From Leptidea sinapis (Eukaryota; Arthropoda; Insecta; Lepidoptera; Pieridae): a stretch of DNA of 64,000 nt. The notes under the pieces were generated by a model. It did no database searches and was not told where the DNA came from. It saw nothing but the letters and a program-made list of their open reading frames with translations. The stretch lies in the NCBI RefSeq assembly GCF_905404315.1, contig NC_066273.1, forward strand, positions 14,942,001-15,006,000, read 5' to 3'. Within the stretch, counting starts at the first letter, position 1; every line of letters begins with the position of its first letter. Both the position numbers and the translations under genes were made by a program. This document shows positions 61,216 through 64,000 of the stretch, piece after piece.

Positions 61216-62380
61216 AAAAATAACAAACTGTTTACTTTTTCTGTTAAAGATTCATTTCGTTTTGTATATTCAATAAATATAAGATGCTGCTGCAAAATCG
61301 GTAGCTTATAGTGAATTATTTCTGTGCATTATTACAACTAAGTTATTTGTCAGTCAACCAATCGGAATAAAATAGACACTTATTATGGAGATTTTGCTTT
61401 TTTTGGTTTAGCTGTTCTCGAGATGAGGATTTTTTTAAATATTATTCTTAAAGATACAAGCCGCTCACAATTTGTAAATGACAATGGAAAGATTCTTGAC
61501 TCCTTTGAAAAATTGCAGAAAAATTACACTAAAATAAAAATTCTATATAGTAACTTAGGCTTGGTTGCATTTTAGATGTTATAGTTAAGGTTTAATTCAA
61601 ATTTAACGCTAACAGTGACGCTGACTTAAGTGTATGTTAGACTATCGAATACTTATCTGAATCTTTTGACAGGTTACTGTTTAGCTATTAAACATTAACG
61701 ATAGCTTTAACTGGCGAAGATTGTATGGTTAACAGTTAAAGTTATGACGTCATCTAAAAATTCTCTAATGGTGAATCTCATTTTTTGCTTAACCGCTACT
61801 TTAACATACAGTCTTCATGTTCTTTGAGAGGTATTAAATAAGGTACATTTTATTGAGTATCAATATTAGGATTGTATATTTGATCAAAATGAATTACGAA
61901 AGCTCTCTATCCAAATTAAAGAAATCCCAAAAACTTTTGATCACAAAGTTTCCGTACAACAAAAGGGCTCAAAAGTGTTTGTAGTTCTCGGGTTCCCGGG
62001 ATAGTTCTCGTACACGCAGAGTGGATCACGATCCTCGGGCCAATTTATTCTCAATTCTCGAATGCCAGTCCCAAATAAATTGTTAGGGGTATTCGAACAA
62101 AATTGCTGTTCAAATTGTTTTGATTTAAATAGCCGGTAAAGGTATTATTTCAATTCGGACTGTGGAACTAGATGCTTTAAACTTATAACGCAAACTAGCT
62201 TAAATTAAAAAAATACCAACTTCAGTTATAATATTATTTATATCATACAAATAAATAATATAATGCGAACGCGAAATATTAATATTGATTTCATGTAAAA
62301 ATAACTATCAATTTCTAATGAAAGTTTGGACCAGACATCGCCTCCCTCGACCATGTTATGTTAATACCAGAATTCAATTA
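61216..62380. other. AT-rich spacer, no gene seen
   Basis: No coding region recognised. 61570-61820 contains loosely inverted words built on TTAAC/GTTAA that may be a decayed MITE, but I could not define ends. Confidence 0.35.
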
Positions 62381-62384
62381 AACC

Positions 62385-63112
62385 CAATAAGGGCCGAAGC
62401 ACAGTGGCGTTGCGGCACCGCATCGCGGAAAATTGGCAGTGCCCCTCGCCGCTTTGCGATGTGCACCACGCCGCACATTCCAGCGTTACGACGTCACTCT
62501 TGGTAACACACAACAAAACCAGTAATGTCCAACAATTTCACTAGTGGTGAACTTGCTGAACACTGGACGAAACATCCGCTACTTCCTATGCTTCTCAAGA
62601 CGAAGAATTTGATTTTTCTTGAAATAATGACTTTTTGAATGTCTTTTTGAACAATTAAAGTATTGCCTTTCAGTCAGTTATTTAGTATAATACGAAAAAA
62701 TATATATATGATTCCAAGTGCCATAAACACCAATTAAATAAAATGTATCAATAAAAATATTTATTTTACTTTACAGTCAAGCCCAGCATTTTCGAAGCAG
62801 TAACAGGTTTGCTTCCTTTGAGTTTATTTTTATATATGTATATATATATACATAAAAAATATATATATTATATTATTCGAGAATATTTTTGATTCTGGGA
62901 GGAATTCGCAAAATGCACTTGTCATCTTCTGTTGTTTATCTTAGACTTTTGATTGTGTTCAACATTCAACGCTGGTCGGGAGGCAATGATTTCATATTAT
63001 CTAAACAATAGAATTCAAACTTAATTGTTGCCTATTAAAAGTACGGCAGTAGAACGCCTTGTTTTGCGGCACCGCAACGATTGGTGGAGCGGTTGTGTGT
63101 TTCGGCTCTAAC
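62385..63112. repeat. Possible inverted-repeat pair around 730 bp
   Basis: GGGCCGAAGCACAGTGG and GTTGCGGCACCGCA (62391-62423) recur near 63065-63112 in reverse (AGAGCCGAAACACA and GTTGCGGTGCCGCA on the minus strand). These are GC-rich islands in AT-rich surroundings. This could be a MITE or two independent repeat ends. The open frame at 62285-62506 over the left island has no domain I know. Confidence 0.4.
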
Positions 63113-63257
63113 AAATAAATTATAGGTATTTTATCTTTTCTGTGAGTAGGTATAAGTGTGTATAGTGAGTATAAAATTATATAGATACTTATGTATATTA
63201 GATGCATAGTTAACTGGTGTTATGTTTCAATTTCTAAGAGATTTGAAGTCAGTTTCG

Positions 63258-63420
63258 TCACTTACAAATAAAATTTGAAAAACAAAATGTTATGAACGAT
63301 GCGGAGCCCACGACCTCTAGCGTTCCGTGCCAGTGCTCTGACCAACTGAGCTAACCGTTCGAGTGACGTATCGTCATAAAATCTTGTATGCATTGTTCAA
63401 CTCTCACGTTCAACTGCTCA
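63258..63420 (-). repeat. tRNA-derived SINE-like element, copy 3 (minus strand)
   Basis: ATGAACGATGCGG, GTTCCGTGCCAGTGCTCTGA, CCAACTGAGCTAACCGTTCG, TGACGTATCGT and TTGTATGCATTGTTCAACTC follow the order of copies 1 and 4. It is preceded by CACTTACAAATAAAATTTGA as in copy 1. Confidence 0.75.
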
Positions 63421-63659
63421 ATATATATAATATATATTTTTTTTACTTTATTTGTACATCACTTCCATTTGTTAGTCTCTCGAAGGCAAATTGTGTTTAT
63501 TTTGCAAAGTCCATTGCACACTGGCTACGTGGACTAAAGCCACGTTCTATTCATACATATTCAATGTATATCGGTGTGTGCATGCATGCTTTAAGTGATA
63601 TTGGGTACCACAATAACTGTTGTTTACTATCAACTGAAACATACGCTTGTTTATGGTAG

Positions 63660-63915
63660 AACAAATAGGGATCCTCACTTGTGGGAATTTTGTAAATTCT
63701 TTTGTTACTAATATTTGTGAACGATGCGGGACTCGAACCCGCGACCTCTTGGGTTCCGTCCGAGCGCTCTTCCACTAAGCGTTCGAATGACGTATCGTTT
63801 GCAAATCTTGGTAAGTATATCTTGTTCAACTCTTAGGTTGTGGCTTCATCTACTGGACTACTTTACAGTTGATAACTTGCTCAACCCCAATCATTTCATA
63901 TTAGTAAATTGTCTT
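63660..63915 (-). repeat. tRNA-derived SINE-like element, copy 4 (minus strand), best tRNA match
   Basis: On the minus strand TAGTGGAAGAGCG (63765-63777) fits the pol III A box and GGTTCGAGTCC (63729-63739) fits the B box exactly. The flanks match copy 1 from GGATCCTCACTTGTGGGA on the left to CTCAACCCCAATCATTTCATAT on the right. About 130 bases on the far side of the A box are also conserved among copies. The tRNA-like part is therefore internal rather than at the element's 5' end. Confidence 0.75.
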
Positions 63916-64000
63916 TAGATTTTGCTCTTCTAAATCTAAACAATTAGACCAAATACTACTTTACTTAGTTACAAATATTAGTCTCATCATTGAAACATAA

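Noticed and set aside
63717..63795. Functional tRNA gene on the minus strand
   Set aside because: The A and B boxes fit, but the acceptor stem does not pair and three similar copies nearby show it is a repeat.

Overview
The window is eukaryotic and almost certainly from an insect. It holds spliced genes with GT..AG introns, TATA boxes about 40 bases before the start codons, many non-LTR retrotransposon copies, a mariner, and short repeats of a kind I associate with moth and butterfly genomes. Lepidoptera is the best guess; I cannot name the species. Base composition is AT-rich, and GC-rich patches are mostly transposon coding sequence.

The host genes are four chymotrypsin-fold serine proteases (S1 family), all on the + strand and in tandem. 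A (1724-3022) lacks its first exon in this window. B (8789-11098), C (27703-35930) and D (49794-53610) are complete, with five exons each. Exon lengths are nearly constant (198, 268, 90, 191-203 and 105 nt) and intron phases identical, so the genes are duplicates of one ancestor. B, C and D read through as 287, 286 and 286 aa preproenzymes: signal peptide, propeptide ending in DFDGSR, then an I(I/V)GG mature N-terminus. All four keep His, Asp and Ser. The genes are likely midgut digestive enzymes of the chymotrypsin/brachyurin type. A+B and C+D form two pairs: residue 189 (chymotrypsin numbering) is Ser in A and B and Gly in C and D, while residue 216 is Gly in A and D and Val in B and C. C and D share a proximal promoter with two GATA sites and a TATA box at the same spacing.

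The rest is mobile DNA and its debris. One LINE family (here called X, with a relative Y) recurs about ten times on both strands; its longest copy is at 44580-47690 (-). Other LINE pieces lie at 12000-13075 (+), 18975-20490 (-), 22245-24225 (+), 24455-24950 (-), 30370-31137 (-), 31144-33013 (+), 36405-36720 (+), 37070-40440 (+), 44185-44570 (-) and 56200-57735 (+). There is a Ty3/gypsy remnant (4283-6352), a rosa-like mariner with intact ends (28829-30132, inside intron 1 of C), and a short inverted-repeat element carrying the start of a THAP domain (49130-49515). A perfect (TAA)336 tract fills 20698-21705. The right end (55-64 kb) has four tRNA-derived SINE-like copies in one orientation and a truncated tRNA-Leu(TAA) pseudogene.

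I found no wholly new system. The points most worth following are the four combinations of S1-pocket residues in the protease array, the conserved promoter module, the 1-kb (TAA)n tract, the THAP-bearing element, and repeated loss of the reverse transcriptase YADD block in X/Y copies. All calls are from reading the sequence; no database search was run.
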